Assembly (NCBI GenBank): GCA_907163375.1
Contig: CAJQUW010003017.1
Coordinates: 230,010-294,009 of the forward strand
Direction: 5' to 3'
From: Prostheceraeus crozeri
Taxonomy: Eukaryota; Platyhelminthes; Polycladida; Euryleptidae
Length of the DNA: 64,000 nucleotides
This document shows positions 10,330-20,843 of this stretch, piece after piece (within the stretch, counting starts at the first letter, position 1; each line of letters begins with the position of its first letter). The notes under the pieces are model-generated. The model saw nothing but the letters and a program-made list of their open reading frames with translations. It searched no databases and was not told the DNA's origin. The translations under genes and the position numbers were made by a program.

Positions 10330-11020
10330 AGCCAAGATCGGTCCACTGCTGGACGAAGGCCTCCGCATGACTTTCCCAATAGTCCGGGGGACCTGCTGAC
10401 ACTTTCTTCATAAATTCTCGCACAAAGGGCTTAGTAGCATGGATTTGTAGATCTTGAAACGCTGAATACAAAAATCAAATTCTTAGGTGTCACAGTCAGT
10501 CGCTTTCGGTTATAGGTAAGGTTAAAGGATTCACATTGGAATCCAAATGTAAAATTCAGGAAATATCTGTGAATTGTGAATCACTTGGCAATTTTCGTAC
10601 ATTTTCTTTTGCAGAATGCCATGAAATTTGAAACATGATTGAGTTCAGAACATCAACTTCGATATAAAAGTTGAAGTGAGTCACATTGTTCAGTGTTTGA
10701 TGTCTGAGAGTCTATACAAAATGAGTAAATTTCATGTTTTTACTTAATCTTGGCGAGTTTACTCGTTCTACGCGCCATATTATGTCTGGCCCAACTCTAT
10801 TTCAATCATACTGCCGACTCCAGGACATCCTTCACACCAGTTCACCCTCTGATTCAATCGTTCTTCCTCCGGTACCTTCTTGTTATTTTGAGCATCGCTC
10901 TTTCCATCGTATACTGAGTAACTTCGAGTCTTGAGCGTTGTTTCTTCGCAGTTGTCCATGTTTCACATCCGTAAGTCATCACTGGCAAAATACACTGGTC
11001 GAAGACTTATCTCTTTAAGC
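10330..11020 (-). pseudogene. RTE-clade LINE, reverse transcriptase 3' remnant
   Basis: Minus-strand translation near 11015-10850 reads VFDQCILPVMTYGCETWTT followed by KKQRSRLEVTQYTMERAML. This is the RTE-type segment downstream of the catalytic RT motifs (LPVMTYG-ETW, then RLxVxQxxMERAML). Near 10395-10336 the typical RTE C-terminus appears (EAFVQQWTDLG, then stop). The sequence between is decayed. Confidence 0.75.
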
Positions 11021-12530
11021 AGATTGGAATTTTGCTTTTAAACATTGCAATACAATAGATTATTTAACCCTTGGAGAGTTTTTATGGCTATATAGCTCTA
11101 ATGAGCACAAATCGATTCATTTATTTAGGACATATAGTACAAAAGCACGGTAAATGAAAGAAAGAAAGATACATAATCGTCATGCCTTTGAGGTGCACAT
11201 TATTCGAATATTATCTCTTGCATCAGGTCTAGCTTTGGCTATCCGTTTTCATGACCTATTTAATTATTTGACGTTATAAGTAATTTGAAATCTGGCATTT
11301 GTTTGATGTTTTCACGAACTCTTAATTAGAAGATTTAGAATGTAATGAAATATGAACAAGCATCAAGAAATAGGAGTAGCAACAAAAGGTTAAATCACAT
11401 CCACAGATTTTCGATGCATGAAATGAAAGTCATGAGAATATCGGAATGAGCAAGAATTCACAAGACAGGAATGAAAATATTAAACCTCCAAGGATCCTTG
11501 AAATCTGCTTAAAGATGATCAAATTCATCAGTGCAGAACTCTGTGATGGAGATAGGTTATTGATATTCCGCAAGTGCACATAACTCTATAAGCAAAATGT
11601 ACCAAATTATACACTTGGAAGAATAGGACTTAGGCCTGTTTATGCATATATTGAAGACATAGTAAAGTCCTAGCTTCCGCTAGACAGGTTTCGCAAAAGT
11701 GCACATCTCCTTCGGAATGAACAACTAAACTTGAGATATTTGTTTAAACATTTTTATGCTTAATCGATTACATGCGTATGCTTTCACAAAATGTTGTTAT
11801 TTTCTAACGTTCATTATCGGATGAGAATTATCATATATTGCTGAATGAGGAGAAGTGGATAAGTTGTGTCTATCAGTTAGGGTGTGTTGATAACAATATG
11901 CATAAAAATAATAGGCCGACAAGTCTGAAATGCGAGGACACATTGCCTCCAAACAGTTATAATAGTTGAATTATCTCAAGGTTGTGACAAAGTTGGCAAC
12001 GTTCAAGCTGTAGAAAGTCTCAGTTAACGATTAAGGTACTGTTCCCTGTTCTATCAAAGTTAACTCTGTGCGCTCATAAAGAACCTGCCTACCTATGAAA
12101 TGTGAGCCCTATTGTTTTTCGCGACAAGCTGCAACTGATATGCTGGCAGATGCATCATAAACTTATTATCCGATTTGATCATCAAACCGTCAACCATACT
12201 TACGATTTCATAAATACTAAAGATGGAACCCAACCTTTTGGTGGAATGCAAAAATCAGAAATAAACGCCACTTTGGCACCCACCGTGATTCATCACTCTC
12301 ACGCATGCATAGACAGGTGACACATTTTCTCACACACATGGATTTCTTTACTATGCGGCTATCTATCGGTGTCTGTGCATTGTCTAGAATGCTTGTGGCA
12401 GACGAGAACAATGCTGTGTAATCGAAAGACATCAAACTCATTCATCTCATTTGGTTTGTATCTCTCAGTAACATGCGAACTGCTGTACTGAAAGCTTACC
12501 AAAACGACTATCATAGGGGTCAAGCTGAGG
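11021..12530. other. Intergenic, no gene seen
   Basis: Unstructured AT-rich host sequence; no supported gene or repeat. Confidence 0.35.
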
Positions 12531-12534
12531 CTTA

Positions 12535-12995
12535 TACAGTGGTCAATGAAACGTTGCCACCGGCGTCATCAGTGGTCACGTGTTGTTTGGTCGGATGAGG
12601 CAGCTGTGCGATTAAAATTCAAAGATAGACGTATACGCCTTTAGCTAAAGTCTGGGCAAGACATGATCGTTTTTTTCGTTTTTTTACATCGAGGAGTCAG
12701 GACGATTGTAGGAAATCGCTCATCTGGGGAGACATTTGAAGTGATGGTCGCAGCTCACTACATGTTATGAGGGAAAACATGAACTCTGAACCCTACGTTC
12801 GAGTGCTCGAAGAACATGTTTATCCTTTAGCATTCAGTTTAGGTGATCCATCATCTGATTAGATTCTCATGGATGACAATGCTCCATGCCAGGGTAACTC
12901 AATTGTATAAAAGACAGGCAGGAATATGAACCTCAGACTGGCTGGCAAAGTCTCCTGACTTTAATCCAATCGAACATGTCTTGTCTATAGTCTAT
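12535..12995 (+). pseudogene. Tc1/mariner transposase remnant
   Basis: Plus-strand pieces match a Tc1-type transposase in order: RHQWSRVVWSDEAAVRLKF (first catalytic Asp in the WSDE context), MDDNAPC (second Asp), and AKSPDFNPIEHV (third acid). The pieces lie in different frames with stops. Too decayed to be active and clearly older than the element at 34092-35495. Confidence 0.8.
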
Positions 12996-13054
12996 AAACA
13001 TCAATCGTTCATCACATTTGTCACTTGAGATAGTAGGCTGAGAGAATTGAGAGA

Positions 13055-14578
13055 TTGAAAGCCCAAGGTGGAAGTGTGGGCCTACCTTTGTGTCACGATG
13101 GTCCAAATGCCTCATCAGAAATTGCCATGAAATCTTCAAAAAAAGCAAAGTTGATGATAAATGTTCACCTAGCCCTGATAAAGTCAATAAAGAGAAAGTA
13201 CCAAATACGCAGAAAATTAGCCAGCACGCTAAAAGACGTCAGTAGAAAGTTTCTTGGTGCCAAGAGTCATCTGAGACAGTTGCTGCAGACAGATTGCAGG
13301 ACCATAAATAATGCTACCATCAACATTGCTCGGTCAAATCCAATTCGTCACTTAGTCATTTCCTTCTATTGTCGTGATGATAATTCCAGACTTGCATCAG
13401 GGAAGAAAGAGTTTATTAGGATTCGTGGACAGTCTTTTCAGAAGAGGTATCTGCTGTTTTCTATCAGTGACCTGCACATGAAATATATGTCCGAAAATTC
13501 AACAGAAAAGATTTCTCGGTCATTGTTCTTTTTATTGAAGCCAAAACAAGTTGTGAAGTCCAAGATTTCTGACAGACAGTTATGCATGTGCATAAAATGT
13601 GAAAATCCTCGATTGCTCCTCCAGGCATTACGAAATATCAAAGTTCTCAAGTCATCAAGTATGTCTGAAAATCTTCGACAAATTGTATGTTCGCCTTATT
13701 CAGAGTTGTGCTGTTCGCGCCTGTGTCCAGAATGTCAATCAAGGAGTGTGTGTCCAAGGGAGGAAGATGGGTCATTTTTGTCATCGTTGTCAACAATTCC
13801 GTATGTCCAATGGCAGCGAATCAAAGACAGAGAAGTCTCGGTAGCACTCACCAAGCGTGTTCAACTCACTGATTCTGTCCAGAAGCTAGCTCTGAAGTGT
13901 GAAACTGCGATGGAAATGTATGCATATCACCAATTCTCCTTCACTAACCAATATCATGAAATGAGGCTAGCGAAGCAAATGATGTCAACAGATGAAATCT
14001 GTTTGCTGGTGGATTTCAGTGAAAATTACACAATGAAATTTGGGAATGAAGTCCAATCGGCACACTTCGGCTACAATGAGCAAATTACTATTCACCAAGG
14101 AGTAGCATATGCACAAAATGAGGAACCGAAATGTTTTGCGACACTAAGTACGGACAGGCGGAAAACAGCCGAAGGAGTGGTGGCACATATTCACAAAGAT
14201 CTCGATTTGATTGACAGGACATATGTAAGGAAATTGATTATCTTCTCTGATAGCCCTAGTTCACGGTACCGTAACCGTTCTACTGTTCAGCTTCTTGCTC
14301 GACTTTGCGATTTTTTTCATATCGATTCTCTAGAATGGTATTTCAGTAAGAGTGGGCACGGTAAAAGCGCAGCGGATGGCGTCGGCGCTGTTTTGAAACG
14401 AACATGGGATTCGCATGTTTCGAATGGAGAGTTTATTGATAACCTGGGAGATTTATGCGATTTGACAAAAAATGTGGATACTTTGATAACCACTGTGTCC
14501 AAAGAGGAAATCGACAGAAAGATATATTGGAAGTCAAACTTGCGTGACAAGGAGGGTGAGTTATTTTATATTTTATAA
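13055..14578 (+). CDS. DDE-type DNA transposase, 5' exon (family unassigned)
   Basis: 507 residues. The N-terminal half is basic and contains Cys pairs that could bind zinc (CMCIKC; CCSRLCPEC). The C-terminal half has an RNase-H-like nuclease pattern: LLVDFSENY, then LIIFSDSPSSRYRN, then a GHGKSAADGVGAVLKR block, giving probable catalytic acids in that order. The same pattern occurs in many uncharacterised invertebrate proteins of transposon origin. The frame runs into GGGTGAGT at 14554-14561, a good splice donor, so coding sequence probably ends near 14555. The rest of the protein seems to resume at 33226 beyond the Polinton. The true N-terminus may be further upstream. Confidence 0.75.
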   Translation: MKAQGGSVGLPLCHDGPNASSEIAMKSSKKAKLMINVHLALIKSIKRKYQIRRKLASTLKDVSRKFLGAKSHLRQLLQTDCRTINNATINIARSNPIRHLVISFYCRDDNSRLASGKKEFIRIRGQSFQKRYLLFSISDLHMKYMSENSTEKISRSLFFLLKPKQVVKSKISDRQLCMCIKCENPRLLLQALRNIKVLKSSSMSENLRQIVCSPYSELCCSRLCPECQSRSVCPREEDGSFLSSLSTIPYVQWQRIKDREVSVALTKRVQLTDSVQKLALKCETAMEMYAYHQFSFTNQYHEMRLAKQMMSTDEICLLVDFSENYTMKFGNEVQSAHFGYNEQITIHQGVAYAQNEEPKCFATLSTDRRKTAEGVVAHIHKDLDLIDRTYVRKLIIFSDSPSSRYRNRSTVQLLARLCDFFHIDSLEWYFSKSGHGKSAADGVGAVLKRTWDSHVSNGEFIDNLGDLCDLTKNVDTLITTVSKEEIDRKIYWKSNLRDKEGELFYIL

Positions 14579-15019
14579 TGTTACTTTTTGTGTAGATATG
14601 AATGCTTACTCTGATGATTGACGATCAAAATTCAACTGCAGGATTTGCTGCATTTTTACCGACCGTGGCCTACATGTAGCCTATCTATGGAGAGCGACAT
14701 GAATAGAAATGAACTGTTGTTGCCTTCTAGTCTTGCTCATTCAGTAGGCCTAAAGCTACATTATCAAGCCTCTTCCTATAGCTTCTGACTGCAAACATTG
14801 ATCAGGCCTATTGAAAAAATCATTCTGCTGTAGAGGTCTCATAATGATAATTGCTTGAACTTGATATAAAGAAGAAAAATTGAGAGCTTGGTAGATTTTA
14901 TGCATAAAATCACATTTGATCTAGGGCCTATACTTATTCTAGAATTTTTATTCATTATTTTGACATCATGAATGCATCACGAGATAGGCCATAGGCCTAT
15001 ACACGTCATTTTTATTTTC
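14579..15019 (+). other. Probable intron of the DDE transposase gene
   Basis: No coding content. AGGCCTA-type words recur (about 14670, 14750, 14800, 14930, 14985). The Polinton is inserted at its right-hand edge. Confidence 0.5.
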
Positions 15020-15025
15020 CCCGTG
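15020..15025. repeat. Target site duplication, left (CCCGTG)
   Basis: Six bases immediately before the Polinton terminus. An identical CCCGTG follows the other terminus at 33123-33128. Six bp is the usual Polinton duplication length. Confidence 0.95.
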
Positions 15026-15526
15026 AGTAATGGGCAAAAGACCGTTCCAGGACACCATAAAATTCAAAAAAATGGTATCTTTAAAAACGACATAAATTCA
15101 TGAATTTGAACCCTTTTTCAGGTTTTTAAGACCTAAATACATGAATTTAGTCCATTCAAAAAGTACCATTTTTTCAAAAATGGTACTTTTTAAAAACGAC
15201 ATAAATTCATGAATTTGAACCCTTTTTCAGGTTATGAAGACCTAAATTCATAAATTTGGGCGTTTTTAAAAATACCCAATTTTCAAATTTTTCAAAATCT
15301 CAAATTTGTGATTATGACATTTTTCATTGCTTAAATCATGAACGTTCCAGGACACCGAAAAAAATCAGAAAAGTTAAGAATCTCAAATTTGTGATTATGA
15401 CATTTTTCATTGCTTAAATCATGACCGTTCCAGGACACCGAAAATCATAAAAGTTGAGAATTTCAAATTCATGAATTTTATCCATCTTTCAGGTTTTTAA
15501 AATATATCATGTGACTAATAATATTT
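15026..15526. repeat. Left terminal inverted repeat of the Polinton
   Basis: About 501 bp, nearly identical to the reverse complement of 32626-33122. The 16-bp word ACCGTTCCAGGACACC occurs at 15041 and 15424, with a one-base variant near 15341. Longer ~90-bp units containing ATTCATGAATTTGAACCC are repeated inside. Confidence 0.95.
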
Positions 15527-15534
15527 CTTTAAAA

Positions 15535-15645
15535 ATGGAAGAAACAAAAGTGGAAGGAACTTCAGAAATGGAAGGAACCTCAAGAATATATCCTTCGTTA
15601 TCATATGAACGTAGTTCTACTTTAATGGACATTGAAAAAAAATGA
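15535..15645 (+). CDS. 36-codon micro-frame before the membrane-hairpin gene
   Basis: MEETKVEGTSEMEGTSRIYP, then SLSYERSSTLMDIEKK. Its stop overlaps the start of the next gene in an ATGA. The other copy (about 1735-1635, minus strand) keeps most of this peptide. The YPSL tetrapeptide matches the YPxL form of late-domain motifs that bind ALIX, but this may be chance. It could be a real small protein or merely leader sequence. Confidence 0.35.
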   Translation: MEETKVEGTSEMEGTSRIYPSLSYERSSTLMDIEKK

Positions 15646-16247
15646 ACATTGAAAAACACAAAGATAGAGTAAGGTATATGAAAGATAAGGAATCTCAATT
15701 ATTATTAAGATTAGAGCATTATAAAAAATTAAGAAGGAGATGGACTAAAGTTAAGAATGTAACACAAGGAATTGGCATATTCTTAACAATAAGTTTAGGT
15801 GCTTTAACAATTGTTATATCTTCAGGTGTTTTAGTAATTCCAGTAGTTGCTACAGCTTTAACAGGTACGGGTGTTTTTGCAACTTCACTTGTTACAATGT
15901 TAGATAAATCTTTAATAACTAAGAAACGAAAATCATTAAAAACTAAGCATTTACATATTAAAGAAGTCTATGATAAATTACACTACTACTTTCAAAGAGT
16001 ATGTGATGATAATGTTATTACGTTAGATGAGATTGAAAAATTTGATCAAATAGCTAATGAAGTAAATCAAACCTTTCAATTACAGTCCGAAAAAGTTGAT
16101 GATAAGAATAGACAGGATGGCAAAATTTCTAGTGATGGTAAAATTTCTAATGAAGAAAATGACAAAATTTTTTTAGAAGAGCTAAAAACTTTAAGCGAAA
16201 ATTTAAGCAAAACTTTATTAAACAAAACTTTATTAAACAAAACTTAA
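15642..16247 (+). CDS. Polinton membrane-hairpin protein
   Basis: 201 residues. A basic N-terminus (1-42) is followed by a hydrophobic stretch at about 43-87 (GIFLTISLGALTIVISSG, VLVIPVVATALTGTGVF) that can form two membrane spans. A basic helical region and a polar tail with the duplicated LLNKT follow. It is the first large gene inside the left inverted repeat and is conserved in copy 1. I do not recognise a family. A virion- or host-membrane role is inference from hydrophobicity only. Confidence 0.75.
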   Translation: MNIEKHKDRVRYMKDKESQLLLRLEHYKKLRRRWTKVKNVTQGIGIFLTISLGALTIVISSGVLVIPVVATALTGTGVFATSLVTMLDKSLITKKRKSLKTKHLHIKEVYDKLHYYFQRVCDDNVITLDEIEKFDQIANEVNQTFQLQSEKVDDKNRQDGKISSDGKISNEENDKIFLEELKTLSENLSKTLLNKTLLNKT

Positions 16248-16302
16248 AACGAGAAAACTTTAAACGAAAAGATGTCAAACAACAAAGCAATAAAAAAATA
16301 AT

Positions 16303-17190
16303 TTGTTCAGTAAAATGTTTTTGTTGTATTCCAATGTTACCACAAAATTCAAATATTATATTTTAAAAATGGATAAAATTAAAGCTGATAATCAAAAAAG
16401 AATTAAACAATTAGAAGAGTTAATCAAACAAAGAAATATTATGAAAGAAAATCATCTTCAACATAGAATGATAAAAGCTGGCATTCAATCTGATATGTTT
16501 GAAAAAATGCAGCAAACCGAGCAAGTAAAAACTGATTTTGAGAAAACTATGAAACCATTTAAAACTCTTGAAAAAGAAAGTACAAATAATGATAAACAAA
16601 TTGATATAACAGATCCAGAGCACAAAACTATATTAGATGACTATGGATTACTAGAATCAAACATTAATAAGAAATTACCAAAATCTATGCAATTTGAACA
16701 TTCTATTTCATTTATAGATGGAAAAATAATACCTAGATTTTATCTCGGTCAAAAAGAAATATTTCCACAACCTTTTCGAGGTATAATTTTTTCACCAGAT
16801 AAATCTCCTTTTAATTTAGATAGAAATTTTGTTGATCTTTTAAGAGGAGCAGCTTTAAATAATTATGCTGTAGAAGATCTCATAAAATATAAAGCTATGT
16901 TAGACAGAGTTGGTGCAGTAAAATCTCTTAGACGTTATAAACAATTAGAAAATTTATTATCAACGGGAGTTAGAGTAGGGAAAGGTTTATCTGAAAAACA
17001 GAAAACTGAAACAACCATATTTTTACCAGATGATCCACAAGAATTACTAAATAGATTAAATATTTTAATATCTGCAATAAAAGAAGGACATAATTCTAGT
17101 TTCAATGAAATTCATGCTATATTGAAAAGACTGTTAGAAAAGAAGATTCTAAATGAAGAGGATTATAAAAGTGTAACCGGACATCTCTGA
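16303..17190 (+). CDS. Polinton conserved protein of unknown function
   Basis: 295 residues as an open frame. I favour the start at 16369 (MDKIKADNQK), which follows the A-rich leader typical of the other genes. An N-terminal coiled-coil region rich in Lys, Glu and Gln is followed by a central SFIDGKIIPRFYLGQKEIF segment and a C-terminal basic helical region (KSLRRYKQLENLL). Nearly identical in copy 1, with differences concentrated at the extreme C-terminus, where the stem-loop is replaced. It lies between the membrane-hairpin gene and the penton candidate, so a structural role is possible but unproven. Confidence 0.75.
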   Translation: MFSKMFLLYSNVTTKFKYYILKMDKIKADNQKRIKQLEELIKQRNIMKENHLQHRMIKAGIQSDMFEKMQQTEQVKTDFEKTMKPFKTLEKESTNNDKQIDITDPEHKTILDDYGLLESNINKKLPKSMQFEHSISFIDGKIIPRFYLGQKEIFPQPFRGIIFSPDKSPFNLDRNFVDLLRGAALNNYAVEDLIKYKAMLDRVGAVKSLRRYKQLENLLSTGVRVGKGLSEKQKTETTIFLPDDPQELLNRLNILISAIKEGHNSSFNEIHAILKRLLEKKILNEEDYKSVTGHL

Positions 17191-17210
17191 TGTCCTCCAG
17201 GGCTTCGCCC
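17179..17210. repeat. GC-rich double stem-loop at the end of the 295-aa gene
   Basis: GGACAT-CTCTG-ATGTCC at 17179-17195 and GGGC-TTC-GCCC at 17200-17210. Copy 1 has the GGGC stem in common, but its partner is a 4-bp GAAC/GTTC stem instead of this 6-bp one. Confidence 0.9.
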
Positions 17211-17294
17211 GTAGCTGAAATATGTTGTTGTTTTTAATTTTTTATAAAAAAAATATTTCATAAAAAAATGTTTATTCAAAATTTTAACTAAAAA

Positions 17295-18083
17295 ATGTGT
17301 TCAGCAGATTTAGACAAAATTAATAATCATTTAGAAAATCTAACAGAGATTTTGGGTTCATCAAAATTTAGTACGACATTAAAAATTATAACAACTACTT
17401 CATCACACACTTGTAATTTAGAACCCATTCTACATTTGGAACAAAATGAAAATTATCAAATTGCATTGACTAGTTTCTCTACATTTAACACTATTCAAAA
17501 CGTTATCAAAGATGTGAATGATCAATTTAGATATTCTACTGATAAAGGCAAAACATGGAAAATATTAACTTTTCTTCCTGGTTCTTACGAAGTTGAATCA
17601 ATATCAAATGAAATTAAGAGACATTTAGGTATACCATTTAAAGATAAGAAACAATTACATTTTGCAGTTGAACCGGCAGTTAATAAATTTTCTCTTACTT
17701 TAGACGAAAATCATCAAGTTGATTTTAATCATGATAGATCATTGTCAAAGCTATTAGGATTTAATAAACAAACCTATAGTCAAGGTTATCATTTAGGTGA
17801 GAAGATTCCAAAAATAACTGAAATAAATTCAATTGTTGTACATTGTGACATTATTGAAGGAGGATATATAAATGGTAAATTATCAAATTTAATATTCAGT
17901 TTTCCAGCTTTTACTGTACCCATTGGTTATAGATTAAATGTATTTCCCCAAACATTAATATATTTCCCTATTACAAGAAAAACTATTAACAACATTAACA
18001 TTAGAATCACTGATGAGAAAGGACAAGAAATAAATTTTGGAGGTGAAGAGATTATGATAGATCTTTTGGTTCGAGAGGTATAA
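17295..18083 (+). CDS. Polinton minor capsid (penton) candidate, PX-type
   Basis: 262 residues, mostly beta-strand-like. It contains segments I associate with the conserved ~250-residue Polinton protein that sits near the packaging ATPase: YQIALTSFSTFNTIQNV, LPGSYEVESISNEI, INSIVVHCDIIEGGYINGK and IRITDEKGQEINFGGEEI. In this family such proteins are single jelly-roll pentons at the vertices of the particle. The start follows an A-rich leader. The assignment rests on recalled family pattern and gene order; a structure comparison would settle it. Confidence 0.65.
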   Translation: MCSADLDKINNHLENLTEILGSSKFSTTLKIITTTSSHTCNLEPILHLEQNENYQIALTSFSTFNTIQNVIKDVNDQFRYSTDKGKTWKILTFLPGSYEVESISNEIKRHLGIPFKDKKQLHFAVEPAVNKFSLTLDENHQVDFNHDRSLSKLLGFNKQTYSQGYHLGEKIPKITEINSIVVHCDIIEGGYINGKLSNLIFSFPAFTVPIGYRLNVFPQTLIYFPITRKTINNINIRITDEKGQEINFGGEEIMIDLLVREV

Positions 18084-18245
18084 ACTCCCACGCGAAGCTA
18101 GAGAAGTTTAATTTTCTTCTTCTTCTTTAGAGACAAAAAATAAAAAAATAAAAATAAAATTTTTTTATTAAAAAATGAGTGAATTACCTCCATTTAATAA
18201 AAAAAACTTAAATTTAATCATCATCCAAATTTATCTAATAAAGTT

Positions 18246-18941
18246 TTGTCAGTTATTTGTGGAAGATCAGGTTGTGGAAAAACGTATCTATTGTTTAAAA
18301 TTTTAACGACTCCAAATATTTTGGATTATAACAATCTTATAATTTATACAACAACGGCAGAACAACCCGTCTATCAATTTTTAAAATATGGATTTGAAAA
18401 TAATCTTAAAAAAACAGCAATTGCTTCATTATTCAAAGAATATGAAAAATCTGAAGATGAAGAAGAAATAAGTTCGTGGTGTGAAGAAGCAACAAAAAAT
18501 AATCAGTTAGTTGAAACCAATAAAAATAAGCATATAAAGATACAACTAATAGATGATAGTGGTAATATGCAAGATCCTAGTAAACTAGATAAAACAATGA
18601 AACATTGTGTAATTTTTGATGATTGTGTTAATGATAGAAATCAGTCAGTTCAGAGAAATTATTTCACAAGAGGTAGACATAATAACTGTAGTGTTTTTTA
18701 TTTAACACAAAGTATGTATTCATTAGACGGAAGTGTTATTAGAAAGAATGCAAATATATTTATACTATTTGAAATAAATGCAAGAAACATAAGTGATTTG
18801 TTAAGAGATTTATGTGTAAGAAATAAAGATGAATTTAAACAATCGTGTAACAATGCTTGGTCAAAAGATTATGGCTTCATTACAATTAATGTTGATAAAA
18901 AAATTCATGATAGAGTTATAGAACATTTGTTTGCCGAGTGA
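18246..18941 (+). CDS. A32/FtsK-HerA-type genome-packaging ATPase
   Basis: 231 residues in the open frame. Walker A is GRSGCGKTYLLFKIL at the N-terminus and Walker B is HCVIFDDCVND in the middle. The family-typical YFTRGRHNNCSVFYLTQS, with its sensor Gln, follows, then an IFILFEINARNISDLLRDL helix. In capsid-forming Polintons this enzyme drives DNA into the preformed particle. It lies downstream of the penton candidate on the same strand. A leader of the type common to this element (TTTTTTTATTAAAAA) lies at 18160-18174. Confidence 0.9.
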   Translation: MSVICGRSGCGKTYLLFKILTTPNILDYNNLIIYTTTAEQPVYQFLKYGFENNLKKTAIASLFKEYEKSEDEEEISSWCEEATKNNQLVETNKNKHIKIQLIDDSGNMQDPSKLDKTMKHCVIFDDCVNDRNQSVQRNYFTRGRHNNCSVFYLTQSMYSLDGSVIRKNANIFILFEINARNISDLLRDLCVRNKDEFKQSCNNAWSKDYGFITINVDKKIHDRVIEHLFAE

Positions 18942-20508
18942 TAAAAATATACAAATATAGTGTTATAATATTTTATTTTTTTTATTTTATGTATATATCA
19001 AATTTGTCTATCTTAGAAATTAGAAAATTAAAAAGGTTCAGTAGCTATTCCATCAGGTAAAATTTTTCTTTTATCATCAAATGGATCTAATGCTAATTTA
19101 TGTTCTTCTTTTAAATACATGTTATGTTTTTTTGAATTAAGTCTATACTTACATGCTGTTTTTATTTCATTATTAAATAATACATTTTTATAATCTTGAA
19201 ATGTTATTTGATTAGCCACTGATGCCTTTGAAATTCCTTTTAATGTTTTATGTGTTTTAATATTATTAGTTGTATCATAACAGTAACATTTAGATTTTAA
19301 AAATATAGCTTCTGTTATGAAATCTTCATTTCCTTCTAATTCATCTTTTACTTTACATAAATCAGAAGGATGAATGATATCTTTTATTTTATTAATTTCT
19401 TCATCAAGTGAAGAATTATACGGTATTGTTAATTCTAAGAAACCAGAATCGGTATCTGTAAAGTGTAATTTATAGTTTTTGCCATAAGCAGGTGCTAAAT
19501 AATCATATATAAATCTATACATAAATACTTTAGCTAATTCTAATATAGTGAAACCAATAAAATTAAACTTATCATGTTTTACGCTAATTCGACGTAAATG
19601 TACAGCACATAGTTCATCACTAAATCTAGTAGTTCTTTTATATGTAGGTTTCCTTGTTAAATTTTGAAACCTATCTTTATCATAAACTATTTCAATATTT
19701 TGTCTATTACGCACATTTTCTAAAGTCTTACCATAAAATGCATTATTCATTAATTTGAAGAACACGTTTCCAAAATCATCTTTATTTCTTTTAGCTATTT
19801 TACGTTTTTCAATATTGAACTCTATATAATTTTTTAACCACCTAGATTTTTGATAAAATAGTTTTCGATGTATTTTGGTGAGAATCATTCCATGATCTAA
19901 ATACCAATCTAGCATTCTTCCTTCAACAACATACTTTCCTTTATTGCTTTGTGTTAACATAAGTTTTTTTGTTGGTCTGTATTTTTAGGAATTAAAGATT
20001 TTTGATAATCTGAAAAATCTTCTATATTAGGAATTTTGTTTTCGGGACAGAAAGGAAAATATTTTGTTTTATCTTTTATTTCATCAGGGTATACTAAATC
20101 AACTTCATATATATAACCATGATTATAATTTCCATCATATGTTTTTTGATAATCAAGAATATTACACCATGACATTTCACCTGTTGGTAATTCTTGTATT
20201 ATGCAAGAAGAATATAAGCTATTAAAATCATAATATAACAAATAGTTTTCTCTCATGATTTCATCAACTGCTGCTTGACTATCTTCATTTGATATAAGTC
20301 CTACTATATTTTGATTAAACAATTTTATAAACTGATCACTTTCTTCTGGAGATAAAGGTTTCATTATTCCATAATCATCAGGATTTACTTTTTTATTGTA
20401 ACACTGTACATAACGATTACCTAAAACTGATGAAACTCCACCTCTAATTCCAGATTCAAAAAATAATAATTTATCATATGTATTTTCTTTATAATGTTTA
20501 AGTTTAAC

Positions 20509-20534
20509 GGACTTTGTCCTAGAGCCATCGGCTT
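20509..20534. repeat. GC-rich double stem-loop inside polB
   Basis: GGAC-TTT-GTCC at 20509-20519, TA linker, then GAGCC-ATC-GGCTT at 20522-20534 (with a G-T end pair). It is translated in frame, adding a short Ser/Thr/Lys-rich loop (ADGSRTKSV). Confidence 0.85.
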
Positions 20535-20843
20535 GAACGCCAGTATGTTTTAATCCTGCTAGCCATGTTAAACCTGGTGTAGAATAACAATAACATGGAT
20601 CTATTCCGTAATATTCTAAACGCATGTCACGAAAGTTTTCGAAAAGATCAGCTAGTATTAATACATCTATCTGAAGATATTTCATTGTATAATCATACAT
20701 TGTTTTACAATTTAACTCTCTCCAATTCTTTTCAGCTTCTGCATAGTCTTCTTCAGATAATTGTGATTGTTTCAATGTTGATTTAAATTTATTTATTGGA
20801 GGAAGTTGTTTTTCTTCCATAATTTTATTCACAGAATTAAAAT

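Noticed and set aside
14640-15019. AGGCCTA words in the intron as a regulatory array
   Set aside because: Spacing is irregular and the word is short; chance or low-level repeat cannot be excluded.
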